64,000 nucleotides of DNA from Stutzerimonas xanthomarina (lineage in GTDB: Bacteria > Pseudomonadota > Gammaproteobacteria > Pseudomonadales > Pseudomonadaceae). Under the pieces are notes generated by a model that was not told the origin of the DNA, searched no databases, and was given only the letters and a program-made list of their open reading frames with translations. Where the stretch lies: positions 186,001 to 250,000 of the forward strand of contig NZ_RHQM01000003.1 in NCBI RefSeq assembly GCF_003935375.1. The letters run 5' to 3'. Each line of letters starts with the position of its first letter. The first letter of the stretch is position 1. This document shows, one piece after another, positions 33,065 to 43,307 of this stretch. The position numbers and the translations under genes were made by a program.

Positions 33065-34542
33065 GGCGACTGCTCCTCGAGCAACTGACGAATCACGGGA
33101 ATCAGATCGCTGGCGGCGAGTCCGCGCCCCTGCTCACCCAAGCGCTCGCCAGCGGAGGCGTGTAACCACGCCCCCAGGCAGGCCGCGTCGAATGGCCTCA
33201 GGTCTTGCGCCAGCAACGCACCGATCACGCCGGCCAACACGTCGCCCAAACCGGCACTGGCCATCGCCGGATGGCCGCGATCACAGAGCGCCAGCCGACC
33301 ATCCGCGGCGGCGATCAGCGTACCGGCGCCTTTGAGCAGTGCCACGCAGGCGTAGCGATGGGCCAGCGCACGCGCCGCAGCGGGGCGATCAGCCTGGATT
33401 TCAGCTACCGAGCACTGCAGCAGCCGCGCAGCCTCGCCCGGGTGCGGGGTGATCACGCTCACTGCCGGCAATTCGATGCCGCCAGCCGCCAGCAGGTTCA
33501 GCGCATCGGCGTCCCACACCTGCGGCAACTCATGTTGCGCCGCCAGCGACAGCAGGCTGCGTCCCCAGGGCGCCTGCCCCAGGCCCGGGCCGACCACCAG
33601 CACATCGGCGCGCTCGACCAGCGCGGTCAGGCTATAGGTCGACTCGACGCCACTGCACATGATTTCCGGGCGTCGTACCAGCGCAGCGGTGACATGTTCC
33701 GGACGAGTCGCCAGCGTCACCATGCCCGCGCCGCAGCGCAACGCCGCCTCGGCGCTGAGCAGCGCGGCGCCGCCGGTCCCCAGATCGCCGCCAATGACCA
33801 GCACCTGACCGAAGCTGCCCTTGTGCGCCACCGGCGAGCGCGGCGCGACAGGCACCAACGCTGACTGATCCAGGCGTACAGCGTCGCCTGCGACCTGACT
33901 GACGATCTGCGGATCGGCCTGCAGATCATCGAATACCAACGTACCGACGCGATCCGGGCCGTCCGCGGTGAACAGCCCGAGCTTGAGCCCGATGAAGGTC
34001 ACACTGAGATCGGCACGCACCGCGTGACCCAGCACCCGCCCGCTGTTGGCGCAGAGCCCGGATGGCAGATCAACGGCCAGCACCGGTAGCGCACTAGCAT
34101 TGATCGCCTCGATCGCTGCGACATAAGGCTCGCGCACGTCACCGGCAATGCCGGTGCCCAGTAGCGCATCCACCAGCACGCCCTGCAACATCGCCTCGGC
34201 ATGCCAGGGCTCGACGACCACACCGCTCGCCCGCGCCTCGGCCAGGGCCTGCGCGGCATCGCCCTGCAAAGCTTGCGGATCGCCCACCGCCAGCACCCGC
34301 ACCTGCCAGCCGGAGCGCTGCGCCAGCGCCGCAACGATGTAGCCATCGCCCGCGTTATTGCCACGTCCGGCCAGCACGGTGACCGCCCCGGCATCCGGCC
34401 AGCGCCGACGCAGCGCACGCCATGCGACATGAGCGGCACGCTGCATCAATTCGAAACCGGGAGTGCCGGCGGCAATCAGGCGCGCATCGAGTTCGCGCAC
34501 TTGGGCGGCGGTATACAGAGCGACGGGCAGGGAATCGGTCAT
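33052..34542 (-). CDS. nnrD: Bifunctional NAD(P)HX epimerase / ADP-dependent dehydratase
   Basis: A 496-residue fusion that repairs hydrated NAD(P)H. The N-terminal YjeF_N epimerase domain ([14 protein letters not shown]) is followed by a ribokinase-like dehydratase domain with [29 protein letters not shown] and the active-site region [11 protein letters not shown]. Start MTDSLPVAL is preferred over a Met five codons upstream. It begins the nnrD-tsaE-amiB-mutL operon and is divergent from queG with a 69-bp gap. Confidence 0.95.
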   Translation of the reverse strand: MTDSLPVALYTAAQVRELDARLIAAGTPGFELMQRAAHVAWRALRRRWPDAGAVTVLAGRGNNAGDGYIVAALAQRSGWQVRVLAVGDPQALQGDAAQALAEARASGVVVEPWHAEAMLQGVLVDALLGTGIAGDVREPYVAAIEAINASALPVLAVDLPSGLCANSGRVLGHAVRADLSVTFIGLKLGLFTADGPDRVGTLVFDDLQADPQIVSQVAGDAVRLDQSALVPVAPRSPVAHKGSFGQVLVIGGDLGTGGAALLSAEAALRCGAGMVTLATRPEHVTAALVRRPEIMCSGVESTYSLTALVERADVLVVGPGLGQAPWGRSLLSLAAQHELPQVWDADALNLLAAGGIELPAVSVITPHPGEAARLLQCSVAEIQADRPAAARALAHRYACVALLKGAGTLIAAADGRLALCDRGHPAMASAGLGDVLAGVIGALLAQDLRPFDAACLGAWLHASAGERLGEQGRGLAASDLIPVIRQLLEEQSPCRK

Positions 34543-34611
34543 CGGAGCAGGGATCATCGCGGCGGAATGTCTGGCAGAATTATACGCACCCGCCTGTCAT
34601 GCCGCTCTCCA

Positions 34612-35685
34612 ATGTCCAGCCTCTCTCTCGACCCCGCCGCCCTCGCCCAATCCATCAAGGAATGGGGGCGTGAGCTCGGCTTCCAGCAGGTGGGGATCAC
34701 CGATGTCGACCTCGGCGAGCACGAAGCGCATCTGGAGGCCTGGCTGGCAGCCGGTTATCAGGGCGAGATGGACTACATGGCCGCCCACGGCAGCAAGCGT
34801 TCGCGGCCGGACGAACTGGTGCCGGGCACGCTCAGGGTGATCTCGCTGCGCATGGACTACCTGCCCGGCGACACGCGCATGACGCAGCAGCTCGCAAGTC
34901 CCGAGAAGGCCTATGTGTCACGCTATGCGCTGGGCCGCGATTACCACAAGCTGATCCGCAAACGCATCCAGCAGCTCGCCGAGCGCATTCAGCAGATGGT
35001 CGGCCCGTTCGGCTTTCGCGCCTTCGTCGACAGCGCGCCGGTGCTGGAGAAGGCCGCCGGGCAGCAGGCAGGGCTCGGCTGGATCGGCAAGAACACCCTG
35101 CTGCTCAACCGCAAGGCCGGCAGCTGGTTCTTTCTCGGCGAACTGTTCGTCGATATCGCTCTGCCGGTCGACGAACCGACGACTCGCGATCACTGTGGCA
35201 GCTGCCACGCCTGCCTGGACGTCTGCCCCACCGATGCCTTCGTCGGCGAACGGCTACTCGATGCGCGACGCTGCATTTCCTATCTCACCATCGAGCTGAA
35301 AGGCGCGATCCCCGTCGAGCTGCGCGACAAGATCGGCAACCGCGTATTCGGATGCGACGATTGCCAGATCGTCTGCCCGTGGAACCGATTCGCCCGCCCC
35401 ACCGAGCAGAGTGACTTTCAACCACGCCATAGCCTGGACAACGCCGAGCTGGCGACCCTGTTCCGCTGGACGGAAGAGGAGTTTCTCAGCCGCACCGAGG
35501 GTTCGCCGCTACGCCGCGCCGGTTACCAGCGCTGGCTGCGCAACCTGGCGGTCGGCCTGGGCAACGCGCCGTCGAGCATCCCGGTGCTGGAAGCGCTCCA
35601 GGCGCGCCGCGACGACCCCTCGGAGCTGGTACGCGAGCATGTCGAGTGGGCGCTGGCGCAACATGCCCAGCGCCAGCCCGACTGA
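34612..35685 (+). CDS. queG: Epoxyqueuosine reductase QueG
   Basis: A 357-residue cobalamin and [4Fe-4S] enzyme doing the last step of queuosine synthesis in tRNA. Two ferredoxin-type clusters are visible (CGSCHACLDVCP and CDDCQIVCPW) and a C-terminal HEAT-like region follows. Start MSSLSLDPAALAQSI gives the family N-terminus; the frame is open for a further 411 bases upstream but that part is antisense to nnrD. It is convergent with ftsH (21-bp gap). Confidence 0.95.
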   Translation: MSSLSLDPAALAQSIKEWGRELGFQQVGITDVDLGEHEAHLEAWLAAGYQGEMDYMAAHGSKRSRPDELVPGTLRVISLRMDYLPGDTRMTQQLASPEKAYVSRYALGRDYHKLIRKRIQQLAERIQQMVGPFGFRAFVDSAPVLEKAAGQQAGLGWIGKNTLLLNRKAGSWFFLGELFVDIALPVDEPTTRDHCGSCHACLDVCPTDAFVGERLLDARRCISYLTIELKGAIPVELRDKIGNRVFGCDDCQIVCPWNRFARPTEQSDFQPRHSLDNAELATLFRWTEEEFLSRTEGSPLRRAGYQRWLRNLAVGLGNAPSSIPVLEALQARRDDPSELVREHVEWALAQHAQRQPD

Positions 35686-35706
35686 CTCGCCAGCCATGAG
35701 GCCGCA

Positions 35707-37554
35707 TCAGGCCTGAGGGGATGCCTGTGCCGGATCGCTGGCTGGAGCCGCGCTGAGCTCACGCAGCTCATCGGCATCCAGCGTCTCCTGCTGCAGCAAA
35801 CGACGCGCGCAGCGCTCAAGCAGTTCATGCCGCTCCTCGAGCAACCCCAGGCTGCGTTGGAATGCAGACTGCACCAGCTCCTGCACTTCCTCGTCGATAG
35901 CGGTTGCGGTGCTCTCGGCATAGTCATGTTGCGGCTTGAGGCCGAGCATCGCCTCGTTGCCAAGGAACGAGTTCGGCTCACGCTCCAGCGCCAGATGCCC
36001 GAGACGCTTGGACATGCCGTAACGGGTGACCATGGCCCGGGCAATGTCGGTGACCTTGGCCAGATCGTCCGCGGCGCCAGTGGACAGATGGGCGAACACC
36101 AGCCATTCCGCCGCGCGCCCGCCGAGCAGTACGGCCATCTTGTTTTCCAGCTCCTCGCGGGTCATCAGGAAGCGGTCCTCGATGGGCCGCTGGATGGTGT
36201 AGCCCAGTGCGCCCATGCCGCGCGGGATGATCGACACCTTGTGCACCGGATCGACCCCCGGTAGAGCCATGGCCACCAGGGCATGGCCCATCTCGTGATA
36301 GGCGACGATCTCCCGTTCGCGCGGGTTGAGCAGGCGATTGCGCTTCTCCAGGCCGGCGATGATGCGTTCGATAGCCGCGGTGAAATCTTCCATCGCCACC
36401 GCCTCGGCATTGCGCCGGGTCGCCAGCAGCGTCGCTTCGTTGACCAGGTTGGCCAGGTCGGCACCGGTAAAGCCCGGCGTCAGCGCGGCGATGGCCTGAG
36501 GGTCGACATCGATACCCAGACGCGACTTCTTCAGGTGCACATTGAGAATCTGCACCCGCCCGACCTTGTCCGGCCGATCGACCAGCACCTGGCGGTCGAA
36601 ACGGCCGGCGCGGAGCAGGGCCGGGTCGAGAATTTCCGGGCGGTTGGTGGCCGCCAGCAGGACCAATCCGCTGGAGGTATCGAAGCCGTCCATCTCCACC
36701 AGCAGCTGGTTGAGCGTCTGCTCCTTCTCGTCATGCCCGCCGGACAATGGTCCGGCGCCGCGGGCGCGGCCGAGGGCATCCAGTTCGTCGATGAAGATGA
36801 TCGCTGGCGCCTGGGCTCGCGCCTGTTCGAAGAGATCGCGCACCCGCGCGGCACCGACGCCGACGAACATCTCGACGAACTCGGAACCGGAAATGGAGAA
36901 GAACGGCACCTTCGCCTCGCCAGCGACGGCGCGCGCCAGCAACGTTTTGCCGGTGCCGGGTGGACCGACCAGCAACACGCCCTTGGGCATGCGTCCGCCT
37001 AGGCGGCCATAGGTTTGCGGATCGCGGAGAAACTCGATGATTTCCTTGAGCTCGTCCTTGGCCTCGTCGACGCCGGCGACATCGGCGAAGCTCACCTTCA
37101 TGTCGGTCTCGACATAGACACGCGCCTTGCTCTTGCCGATCTGCATCATGCCGCCGCCGCCCAGGCCGCTGCCGATGCGCTTGAGCAGGAACAGCCAGAT
37201 GCCGAAGAAGAGCATGGCCGGCACGATCCACGACAGCAGGTCACGCACCAGCGTGCTTTCCACCTTGCCGGTGTAGCGCACCGGGTACTGCTGCAGATGC
37301 TCGGCCAACTGCGGTTCGACGCGGTTGCTGATGAAACGTCGCTGACCGCTGGCCAAGGGCTCCTTCAGCAAGCCCTCGATGCGCCGCTCGGTGATCGCCA
37401 GCTCTTCGACGCGGCCCTCCTTGAGGTGCTGCTCGAACTCGCTGTAAGGGATGGTCGCCACCTCCTGCTGGATCGACAGCAGGTACTGCAGGCCGAGGAA
37501 CACCAGAATGGCGATCATCCAGTAATTCATGTGGAACTGAGTTCGGTCTTTCAC
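35707..37554 (-). CDS. ftsH: FtsH-type AAA+ zinc metalloprotease, stand-alone paralogue
   Basis: A 615-residue membrane protease. The start is GTG 37554, with GGAG seven bases upstream; ATG 37530 has no such site. TM1 ([16 protein letters not shown]) is followed by a periplasmic domain of about 85 residues, TM2 ([16 protein letters not shown]), an AAA+ domain with Walker A GPPGTGKT, Walker [11 protein letters not shown], pore motif FVGVGA and SRH, and a peptidase domain with zinc motif HEMGH. All catalytic residues are present. The usual rlmE-ftsH-folP context is absent, so this is probably a second FtsH. FtsH2-type accessory proteases of some P. aeruginosa lineages are a possible comparison. 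Confidence 0.88.
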   Translation of the reverse strand: MKDRTQFHMNYWMIAILVFLGLQYLLSIQQEVATIPYSEFEQHLKEGRVEELAITERRIEGLLKEPLASGQRRFISNRVEPQLAEHLQQYPVRYTGKVESTLVRDLLSWIVPAMLFFGIWLFLLKRIGSGLGGGGMMQIGKSKARVYVETDMKVSFADVAGVDEAKDELKEIIEFLRDPQTYGRLGGRMPKGVLLVGPPGTGKTLLARAVAGEAKVPFFSISGSEFVEMFVGVGAARVRDLFEQARAQAPAIIFIDELDALGRARGAGPLSGGHDEKEQTLNQLLVEMDGFDTSSGLVLLAATNRPEILDPALLRAGRFDRQVLVDRPDKVGRVQILNVHLKKSRLGIDVDPQAIAALTPGFTGADLANLVNEATLLATRRNAEAVAMEDFTAAIERIIAGLEKRNRLLNPREREIVAYHEMGHALVAMALPGVDPVHKVSIIPRGMGALGYTIQRPIEDRFLMTREELENKMAVLLGGRAAEWLVFAHLSTGAADDLAKVTDIARAMVTRYGMSKRLGHLALEREPNSFLGNEAMLGLKPQHDYAESTATAIDEEVQELVQSAFQRSLGLLEERHELLERCARRLLQQETLDADELRELSAAPASDPAQASPQA

Positions 37555-37642
37555 ACCTGTTCTCCTTGTGCCGCAGACGGGGAAATTATGCCTGCTGCAC
37601 GGGAGGCCAGCCTGAACCCAGATCAGTAATAAGGCGCGCCGC

Positions 37643-37933
37643 TCAAAGACCGCCGCGCACGCCGAGGCCGACACCCAGCTCCGCCGCCACGGCGAAGGGC
37701 AGCAGCAGCGTATCCACCAGGGCGCTGGCGGGCAGGTCCAGCGCGGGATATTTCGGCGGCATGGCACCGAAACGATCCATCGGGCAGCAACCGCCGTTGA
37801 GGCTGTACCAGTCCAGGCGCGTGCCGGAATAGATGATCGGTGCGCCGGGCTTGGCGGCATCCAGCGTGCGCACGCTGGCACAGCCGCCGAGCAGGCTCAG
37901 CGTCGCCAGGACCAGCAGCGCTCGGCCGAGCAT
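37643..37933 (-). CDS. YceK/YidQ family lipoprotein
   Basis: A 96-residue small lipoprotein starting [20 protein letters not shown], with lipobox LLGGC. The mature part has the family pattern IYSGTRLDW, a GGCC pair and [14 protein letters not shown] (DUF1375). Function is unknown. It lies one base after the ubiX stop and 88 bp upstream of ftsH, so it may be cotranscribed with both. Confidence 0.83.
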   Translation of the reverse strand: MLGRALLVLATLSLLGGCASVRTLDAAKPGAPIIYSGTRLDWYSLNGGCCPMDRFGAMPPKYPALDLPASALVDTLLLPFAVAAELGVGLGVRGGL

Positions 37934-37934
37934 G

Positions 37935-38564
37935 TCAGTCGTCGCTGACGATATGGTGCTCACCCCAGCGCGGCAGCATGTCCTGCGGGATGTTGAGCAG
38001 ATTGAGGATGCGCGCGACGACGAAATCGACCAGGTCGTCGATGGTCTGCGGCTGGTGATAGAAGCCCGGCGAGGCCGGCAGGATGGTCACGCCGAGATTG
38101 GACAGTTTGAGCATGTTTTCCAGGTGGATGCTCGAATACGGCGCTTCACGCGGGACCAGAATCAGCTGGCGGCGCTCCTTGAGCGTGACGTCGGCGGCAC
38201 GCTCGATCAGGTTGTTGCAGGCGCCGGTAGCAATTGCCGACAGCGTGCCAGTGGAGCAAGGCACCACCACCATGGAGGTCGGTGCACCGGAGCCGGACGC
38301 GGGTGGTGCCATCCAGTCCTCCTTGGCGAACACGCGAATCTGCCCGGCGGCGGCACCGGTGTATTCCGAGAGGAACGCCTGCATGGCCTGCGGCTTGGCC
38401 GGCAGCACCACGTCGGTCTCGGTGGCCATCACCAGCTGCGCGGCCTTGGAGATCAGGAAATGCACCTCGCGGTCTTCCTGGATCAGGCAATCGAGCAGGC
38501 GCAGGCCGTACTGCGCGCCGGATGCGCCGGTCATGGCCAAGGTGATGCGTTCCGGTCCGTTCAT
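37935..38564 (-). CDS. ubiX: Flavin prenyltransferase UbiX
   Basis: A 209-residue enzyme making prenylated FMN, the cofactor for the UbiD decarboxylase in ubiquinone synthesis. Family motifs are present: [18 protein letters not shown] at the N-terminus, [17 protein letters not shown] for FMN binding, [14 protein letters not shown], and [14 protein letters not shown] near the end. The mpl gene is upstream, as in P. aeruginosa PA4019-PA4020 (from memory), but here a repeat-rich 170-bp gap separates them. Confidence 0.96.
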   Translation of the reverse strand: MNGPERITLAMTGASGAQYGLRLLDCLIQEDREVHFLISKAAQLVMATETDVVLPAKPQAMQAFLSEYTGAAAGQIRVFAKEDWMAPPASGSGAPTSMVVVPCSTGTLSAIATGACNNLIERAADVTLKERRQLILVPREAPYSSIHLENMLKLSNLGVTILPASPGFYHQPQTIDDLVDFVVARILNLLNIPQDMLPRWGEHHIVSDD

Positions 38565-38627
38565 ACATTTGTTCCCTTGTAGCCACTTGGTCGTGTTCGG
38601 GCGGGCTGAAGCGGAACGTCGCCCGGC

Positions 38628-38726
38628 CCACCCTACTTGCTGATGCGATCCGCGTGGAAATGCCTTCGGCGATTTCCACCCTACCCACGGTCATCGTAGG
38701 GTGGAAAACCGCGAAGCGTTTCCACC
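38628..38726. repeat. Mosaic of short palindromic repeats between ubiX and mpl
   Basis: Two hairpins share a GGTGGAAA / TTTCCACC arm: 38654-38679 (GTGGAAAT / ATTTCCAC) and 38700-38726 (GGTGGAAA / TTTCCACC, inner CGC-GAA-GCG). CCACCCTAC occurs at 38629 and 38676 and its complement GTAGGGTGG at 38696. The block resembles REP-like dispersed palindromes; a degenerate relative (GGTGGAAAACGCTGCGCG) lies in the eutB-eutC gap at 46193. Confidence 0.7.
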
Positions 38727-38734
38727 TTGAGCAA

Positions 38735-40084
38735 TCAGCTCAACGCCTCAGCCAATTTGCCGTGCAACCCACCAAAACCGCCATTGCTCATGACCACCAC
38801 CTGGGTGCCCGGCACGGCGTCAGCTTTGACCTTGGCAATGATCGCCTCCAGCGAATCGCAGACCGTGGTCTGCACCGGCGAGCCGGCGACGGTTGCGGCC
38901 AGATCCCAGCCAAGATTAGCGGGTGCGTACCAGATCGCCTGGTTGGCCAGCGCCACGGATTCAGCCAGGCCCTCGCGATGCGCGCCGAGCTTCATGGAGT
39001 TGGAACGCGGTTCGACCACCGCGATGATCGGCGTATCACCGACGCGCTTGCGCAGGCCGTCGAGGGTAGTGGCGATGGCGGTCGGGTGGTGGGCGAAGTC
39101 GTCGTAGATGGTCACGCCGTTGACCTCGGCAACCTTTTCCATGCGTCGCTTGACGCTCAGGAACTCGCTCAGCGCCTCGGCGCCCTGCTTCGGCATCACA
39201 CCCACATGCCGCGCCGCGGCGAGCGTCGCCAACGCGTTGTTGACGTTGTGCTGACCGGTCAGCTCCCATTCCACTACGCCCTGTACGACGCCCTCGAAGA
39301 TCACCTCGAAGCGCGAACCGTCGGCACTGAGCAGCTTCGCCTGCCACTGGCCGCCGCCACCGGTGGTCTGCACAGGGGTCCAGCAGCCCATGCCGATGAC
39401 GCGCTTGAGCGCACCTTCCGACTCGGGATGGATGATCAGCCCCTCGCCCGGCACCGTGCGCACCAGATGATGAAACTGCCGCTCGATGGCGGCGAGATCA
39501 GGGAAGATGTCCGCGTGATCGAATTCCAGGTTGTTGAGGATCGCGGTGCGCGGGCGGTAGTGGACGAACTTGCTGCGTTTGTCGAAGAAAGCACTGTCGT
39601 ATTCGTCGGCCTCGACCACGAAGAACGGCGTACCACCGAGCCGTGCGGAGATGCCGAAGTTCTGCGGCACGCCACCGATGAGAAAGCCCGGGCTCATGCC
39701 GGCATGTTCCAGAACCCAGGCCAGCATGCTGCTGGTGGTGGTCTTGCCATGGGTTCCGGCCGCCGCCAGCACCCAGCGCCCCTGCAGCACGTGGTCGGCC
39801 AGCCACTGCGGGCCGGAGACATAGGGCAGGCCCTTGTTCAGCACGTATTCCACCGCCGGGTTGCCGCGACTGAGGGCATTGCCGATCACCACCAGATCCG
39901 GCGCCGGCTCGAGCTGGCTCGGCTCGTAGCCTTGGGTCAGCTCGATGCCCTGGGCTTCGAGCTGGGTGCTCATCGGTGGATAGACGTTGGCGTCGGAGCC
40001 GGTGACGCGATGCCCGAGTTCCTTGGCCAGCACCGCGAGCGAACCCATGAAGGTGCCGCAGATGCCGAGAATGTGGATATGCAT
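38735..40084 (-). CDS. mpl: Murein peptide ligase Mpl
   Basis: A 449-residue UDP-N-acetylmuramate:L-Ala-D-Glu-meso-DAP ligase that recycles murein tripeptide in the cytoplasm. Mur-ligase motifs are visible: N-terminal HIHILGICGTFMGSLA, P-loop AAGTHGKTTTSS, NLEFDHADIF and DDFAHHPTAI. Start MHIHILG gives the family N-terminus; 36 upstream in-frame residues are atypical. It is divergent from the alcohol dehydrogenase gene. Confidence 0.96.
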   Translation of the reverse strand: MHIHILGICGTFMGSLAVLAKELGHRVTGSDANVYPPMSTQLEAQGIELTQGYEPSQLEPAPDLVVIGNALSRGNPAVEYVLNKGLPYVSGPQWLADHVLQGRWVLAAAGTHGKTTTSSMLAWVLEHAGMSPGFLIGGVPQNFGISARLGGTPFFVVEADEYDSAFFDKRSKFVHYRPRTAILNNLEFDHADIFPDLAAIERQFHHLVRTVPGEGLIIHPESEGALKRVIGMGCWTPVQTTGGGGQWQAKLLSADGSRFEVIFEGVVQGVVEWELTGQHNVNNALATLAAARHVGVMPKQGAEALSEFLSVKRRMEKVAEVNGVTIYDDFAHHPTAIATTLDGLRKRVGDTPIIAVVEPRSNSMKLGAHREGLAESVALANQAIWYAPANLGWDLAATVAGSPVQTTVCDSLEAIIAKVKADAVPGTQVVVMSNGGFGGLHGKLAEALS

Positions 40085-40288
40085 GGATGCCCTCAAAAGC
40101 GGTGAGACCCACTGAAAAACTGCGGCGCAGGTTAGCACAGCAGGTCCCGCCAGCCGACCAGGCGCCGTTAGTCGGAGGCATAGCCAAAACACGACCGACT
40201 AGTCACCTTCTTGAGCCAGATCATTTCGCCCTCAGGTCCAGATGCGATGCTGCGAAAACCTCATTCTAGACAATCGCAGGCATTCACC
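40085..40288. promoter_or_regulatory. Divergent promoter region, mpl / alcohol dehydrogenase
   Basis: A 204-bp divergent gap. No convincing sigma-70 or sigma-54 hexamer pair was identified on either strand. A CTAGTC / GACTAG-like motif lies near 40195-40203, of unknown meaning. Confidence 0.3.
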
Positions 40289-41437
40289 ATGAGCAGCACC
40301 TTCTTCATACCCGCAGTAAACATGATGGGCGCCGGAAGCCTTGATGAAGCGATGGTCGCCATCGCTAACTACGGCTTTCGCAAAGCGCTGATCGTCACCG
40401 ATGTCGGACTGGCACGAGCAGGCGTCGCCGAAAAGGTCGCCGCGCTGCTGGCTGCCGCGGATATCCAATCGGTCGTATTCGACGGCGCACAACCGAACCC
40501 AACCGTCGGCAACGTCGAGAAGGGACTGGCCCAGCTGCGGGACAGCGCCTGCGATTTCATCATTTCCCTCGGTGGCGGCTCGCCCCATGACTGCGCCAAG
40601 GGCATCGCCCTGTGCGCCACCAACGGCGGGAATATCGCCGACTACGAAGGCGTCGACCGCTCGGCCAAACCACAACTGCCGCTGGTGGCGATCAACACCA
40701 CCGCCGGCACCGCCAGCGAGATGACTCGCTTCTGCATCATCACCGACGAAACCCGCCACGTGAAAATGGCCATCGTCGACCGCAACGTCACGCCGCTGCT
40801 GTCGGTGAACGACCCGGCATTGATGGTCGCCATGCCCAAGGGACTGACCGCTGCGACCGGCATGGACGCGCTCACCCACGCGGTTGAGGCCTATGTATCG
40901 ACTGCCGCCACGCCGATCACCGATGCCTGCGCGCTCAAGGCCATCGAACTGATCTCGGCAAACCTGCGTACCGCCGTCGAGAACGGCAGCGACATGCCCG
41001 CCCGCGAAGCCATGGCCTACGCACAGTTCCTCGCCGGGATGGCGTTCAACAACGCCTCGCTGGGCTACGTCCACGCAATGGCTCACCAGCTCGGCGGCTT
41101 CTACGATCTGCCGCACGGCGTCTGCAACGCCGTACTGCTGCCTCACGTGGAGAGCTACAACGCCAGCGTCTGCCCCGAACGCCTGCGCGACGTTGCAACC
41201 GCGATGGGCGTGGAGACCCGCGGACTCGACGCCGCGCAGGGTGCCGAAGCCGCACTCGTGGCAATCCGTACCCTGTCGCAGGCAATCGGCATTCCGGGCG
41301 GCCTGGCCGAGCTTGGCGCCAAGGCCGATGACATCCCGACGCTGGCCTCCAACGCCATGAACGATGCCTGCGGCCTGACCAATCCACGCCGCGCCACGCA
41401 AGAGGAAATCGAAGCGATCTTCCATAGCGCCCTCTGA
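40289..41437 (+). CDS. Iron-containing alcohol dehydrogenase (group III, AdhB/ErcA type)
   Basis: A 382-residue NAD-dependent dehydrogenase very similar in sequence to Zymomonas AdhB. It shares [16 protein letters not shown] for nucleotide binding, [18 protein letters not shown] and the metal-ligand region [11 protein letters not shown] and [16 protein letters not shown]. Start [11 protein letters not shown] matches the family; an upstream Met adds 26 unrelated residues. It should interconvert ethanol and acetaldehyde or act on similar short alcohols. Next to exaC and eutBC it fits acetaldehyde/ethanol metabolism. It could instead be the ErcA-type regulator of ethanol oxidation described in P. 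aeruginosa, which belongs to the same family. Confidence 0.88.
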   Translation: MSSTFFIPAVNMMGAGSLDEAMVAIANYGFRKALIVTDVGLARAGVAEKVAALLAAADIQSVVFDGAQPNPTVGNVEKGLAQLRDSACDFIISLGGGSPHDCAKGIALCATNGGNIADYEGVDRSAKPQLPLVAINTTAGTASEMTRFCIITDETRHVKMAIVDRNVTPLLSVNDPALMVAMPKGLTAATGMDALTHAVEAYVSTAATPITDACALKAIELISANLRTAVENGSDMPAREAMAYAQFLAGMAFNNASLGYVHAMAHQLGGFYDLPHGVCNAVLLPHVESYNASVCPERLRDVATAMGVETRGLDAAQGAEAALVAIRTLSQAIGIPGGLAELGAKADDIPTLASNAMNDACGLTNPRRATQEEIEAIFHSAL

Positions 41438-41443
41438 GCCCCT

Positions 41444-41467
41444 GGGCCGGGGCTTCTGCCCCGGCCC
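41444..41467 (+). terminator. GC hairpin after the alcohol dehydrogenase gene
   Basis: GGGCCGGGGC (41444-41453) and GCCCCGGCCC (41458-41467) form a perfect 10-bp stem with a TTCT loop, six bases after the stop. There is no U-tract, so termination strength is uncertain. Confidence 0.45.
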
Positions 41468-41589
41468 GACCGCGCGGCAGCGCTCGCTCTGCCGCCACGA
41501 AAAGCGCCCCTGGCCACCGCGACAGCATTCAAGTCGTGATCTACGCTTTATGCAGCGAATCTCCATCCAAGAACAAACCGGAGCCCCCC

Positions 41590-43110
41590 ATGATCTACGC
41601 CCCTCCCGGCACCGACGGTGCCCTCGTTACCCTCAAGGCCCGCTACGGCAACTTCATCAATGGCGAGTTCGTCGAACCCGTCAACGGGCAGTATTTCACC
41701 AACCTGTCTCCGGTTAACGGACAGCCGATAGCCGAGTTTCCGCGCTCCGACGCCGCCGACATCGAGAAGGCGCTGGACGCCGCCCATGCCGCTGCCGATG
41801 CCTGGGGCAAGACCAGCGTGCAGGCGCGCTCGCTGATCCTGTTGCAGATCGCCGACCGTATCGAGCAGAACCTGGAGATGCTCGCCGTCACTGAAACCTG
41901 GGACAACGGCAAAGCCGTGCGGGAAACGCTGAACGCCGATATCCCGCTGGCGGCTGACCACTTCCGTTACTTCGCCGGCTGCATCCGCGCCCAGGAGGGC
42001 ACCGCAGCCGAGATCGACGAGCACACCGCGGCCTATCACTTCCATGAGCCGCTGGGCGTGGTCGGGCAGATCATCCCGTGGAACTTCCCGATTCTGATGG
42101 CCGCCTGGAAACTCGCCCCGGCACTGGCGGCAGGCAACTGCGTGGTGCTGAAACCGGCCGAGCAGACCCCTCTAGGCATCGCAGTGCTGATGGAAGTCAT
42201 CGGCGACTTGCTGCCCCCGGGCGTGCTCAACGTCGTGCAGGGCTACGGTCGTGAAGCCGGCGAGGCCCTGGCCTCGAGCAAGCGCATCGCCAAGATCGCT
42301 TTCACCGGCTCCACCCCGGTGGGCTCGCACATCATGAAGCGCGCCGCGGAAAGCATCATCCCGAGCACCGTAGAGCTGGGCGGCAAGAGCCCGAACATCT
42401 ACTTCGAAGACATCATGCAGGCCGAAGCGACCTTCATCGAGAAGGCCGCTGAAGGCCTGGTGCTGGGCTTCTTCAACCAGGGCGAGGTGTGCACCTGCCC
42501 GTCGCGCGCGCTGGTGCAGGAATCCATCTACGCCCCCTTCATGGAAGCGGTGATGAAGAAGGTCGCGCAGATCAAGCGCGGCGACCCGCTGGACACCGAG
42601 ACCATGGTCGGCGCCCAGGCCAGCCAGCAGCAGTTCGACAAGATCATGTCCTACCTGGAGATCGCCAAGGGCGAAGGCGCGGAGGTGCTGACCGGCGGCG
42701 CAGCGGAGAAGCTCGAAGGCTCTCTCGCCACCGGCTATTACATCCAGCCGACCCTGCTCAAGGGCACCAACCAGATGCGTGTGTTCCAGGAGGAGATCTT
42801 CGGCCCGGTGATCGGCGTCACCACCTTCAAGGATGAAGCCGAAGCCCTGGCTATCGCCAACGACACCGAGTACGGCCTTGGCGCCGGCGTCTGGACCCGC
42901 GACATCAACCGCGCCTACCGCATGGGCCGGGCGATCAAGGCGGGCCGCGTCTGGACCAACTGCTACCACCTCTACCCGGCGCATGCCGCGTTCGGTGGCT
43001 ACAAGAAGTCCGGCGTCGGTCGCGAAACCCACAAGATGATTCTCGACAGCTACCAGCAGACCAAGAACCTGCTGATCAGCTACGACATCAACCCACTGGG
43101 CTTCTTCTGA
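41590..43110 (+). CDS. exaC: NAD-dependent acetaldehyde dehydrogenase, ExaC-like
   Basis: A 506-residue aldehyde dehydrogenase converting acetaldehyde to acetate. Motifs: [28 protein letters not shown] for NAD binding, catalytic Glu in VELGGKSPN and nucleophile Cys in [11 protein letters not shown]. Start [10 protein letters not shown] follows a CCGGAG ribosome-binding site; a Met 18 codons upstream is rejected. The order exaC-eat-eutB-eutC matches P. aeruginosa PA4022-PA4025 (from memory). The sigma-54 activator gene that precedes that operon there (PA4021, EatR) is missing at this position. Confidence 0.92.
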   Translation: MIYAPPGTDGALVTLKARYGNFINGEFVEPVNGQYFTNLSPVNGQPIAEFPRSDAADIEKALDAAHAAADAWGKTSVQARSLILLQIADRIEQNLEMLAVTETWDNGKAVRETLNADIPLAADHFRYFAGCIRAQEGTAAEIDEHTAAYHFHEPLGVVGQIIPWNFPILMAAWKLAPALAAGNCVVLKPAEQTPLGIAVLMEVIGDLLPPGVLNVVQGYGREAGEALASSKRIAKIAFTGSTPVGSHIMKRAAESIIPSTVELGGKSPNIYFEDIMQAEATFIEKAAEGLVLGFFNQGEVCTCPSRALVQESIYAPFMEAVMKKVAQIKRGDPLDTETMVGAQASQQQFDKIMSYLEIAKGEGAEVLTGGAAEKLEGSLATGYYIQPTLLKGTNQMRVFQEEIFGPVIGVTTFKDEAEALAIANDTEYGLGAGVWTRDINRAYRMGRAIKAGRVWTNCYHLYPAHAAFGGYKKSGVGRETHKMILDSYQQTKNLLISYDINPLGFF

Positions 43111-43206
43111 TAGATCAGCGCGGGTGGCACACGCCGCCCGCGCCTTGAACAAGACACCTGCCGAGCTCCGCCGTGGTGCTGCGGAGCACGCCAAAGGTGC
43201 GTTCTT

Positions 43207-43269
43207 GCCAAACTTGGCTGACAAAACACCGTAAATATCGCATTTCCGGCGTGGGGCATGACGCTTGCT
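43207..43269 (+). promoter_or_regulatory. Sigma-54 promoter of the ethanolamine permease gene, with upstream inverted repeat
   Basis: GGGCAT (43254-43259), five bases and TTGCT (43265-43269) give the invariant GG and GC dinucleotides at the correct spacing for sigma-54 (consensus TGGCAC-N5-TTGC). It lies 39 bp before the permease ATG. GCCAA-AC-TTGGC at 43207-43218 could be an activator site, though it is closer than most sigma-54 enhancers. Confidence 0.7.
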
Positions 43270-43307
43270 AGGGAGAGACCTGCCAACCTATCCAAGAGGA
43301 TTTCCCC

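Noticed and set aside
34201-34611. Upstream extension of the queG frame
   Set aside because: Antisense to nnrD and without family similarity; QueG homologues begin at the chosen Met.
38654-40105. 483-codon plus-strand frame over mpl
   Set aside because: Antisense of Mpl, beginning inside the palindromic repeats.
41438-41589. Possible sigma-54 promoter before exaC (TGGCCACCGCGACAGC)
   Set aside because: The GG and GC dinucleotides are one base too far apart and the TTGC element is missing.
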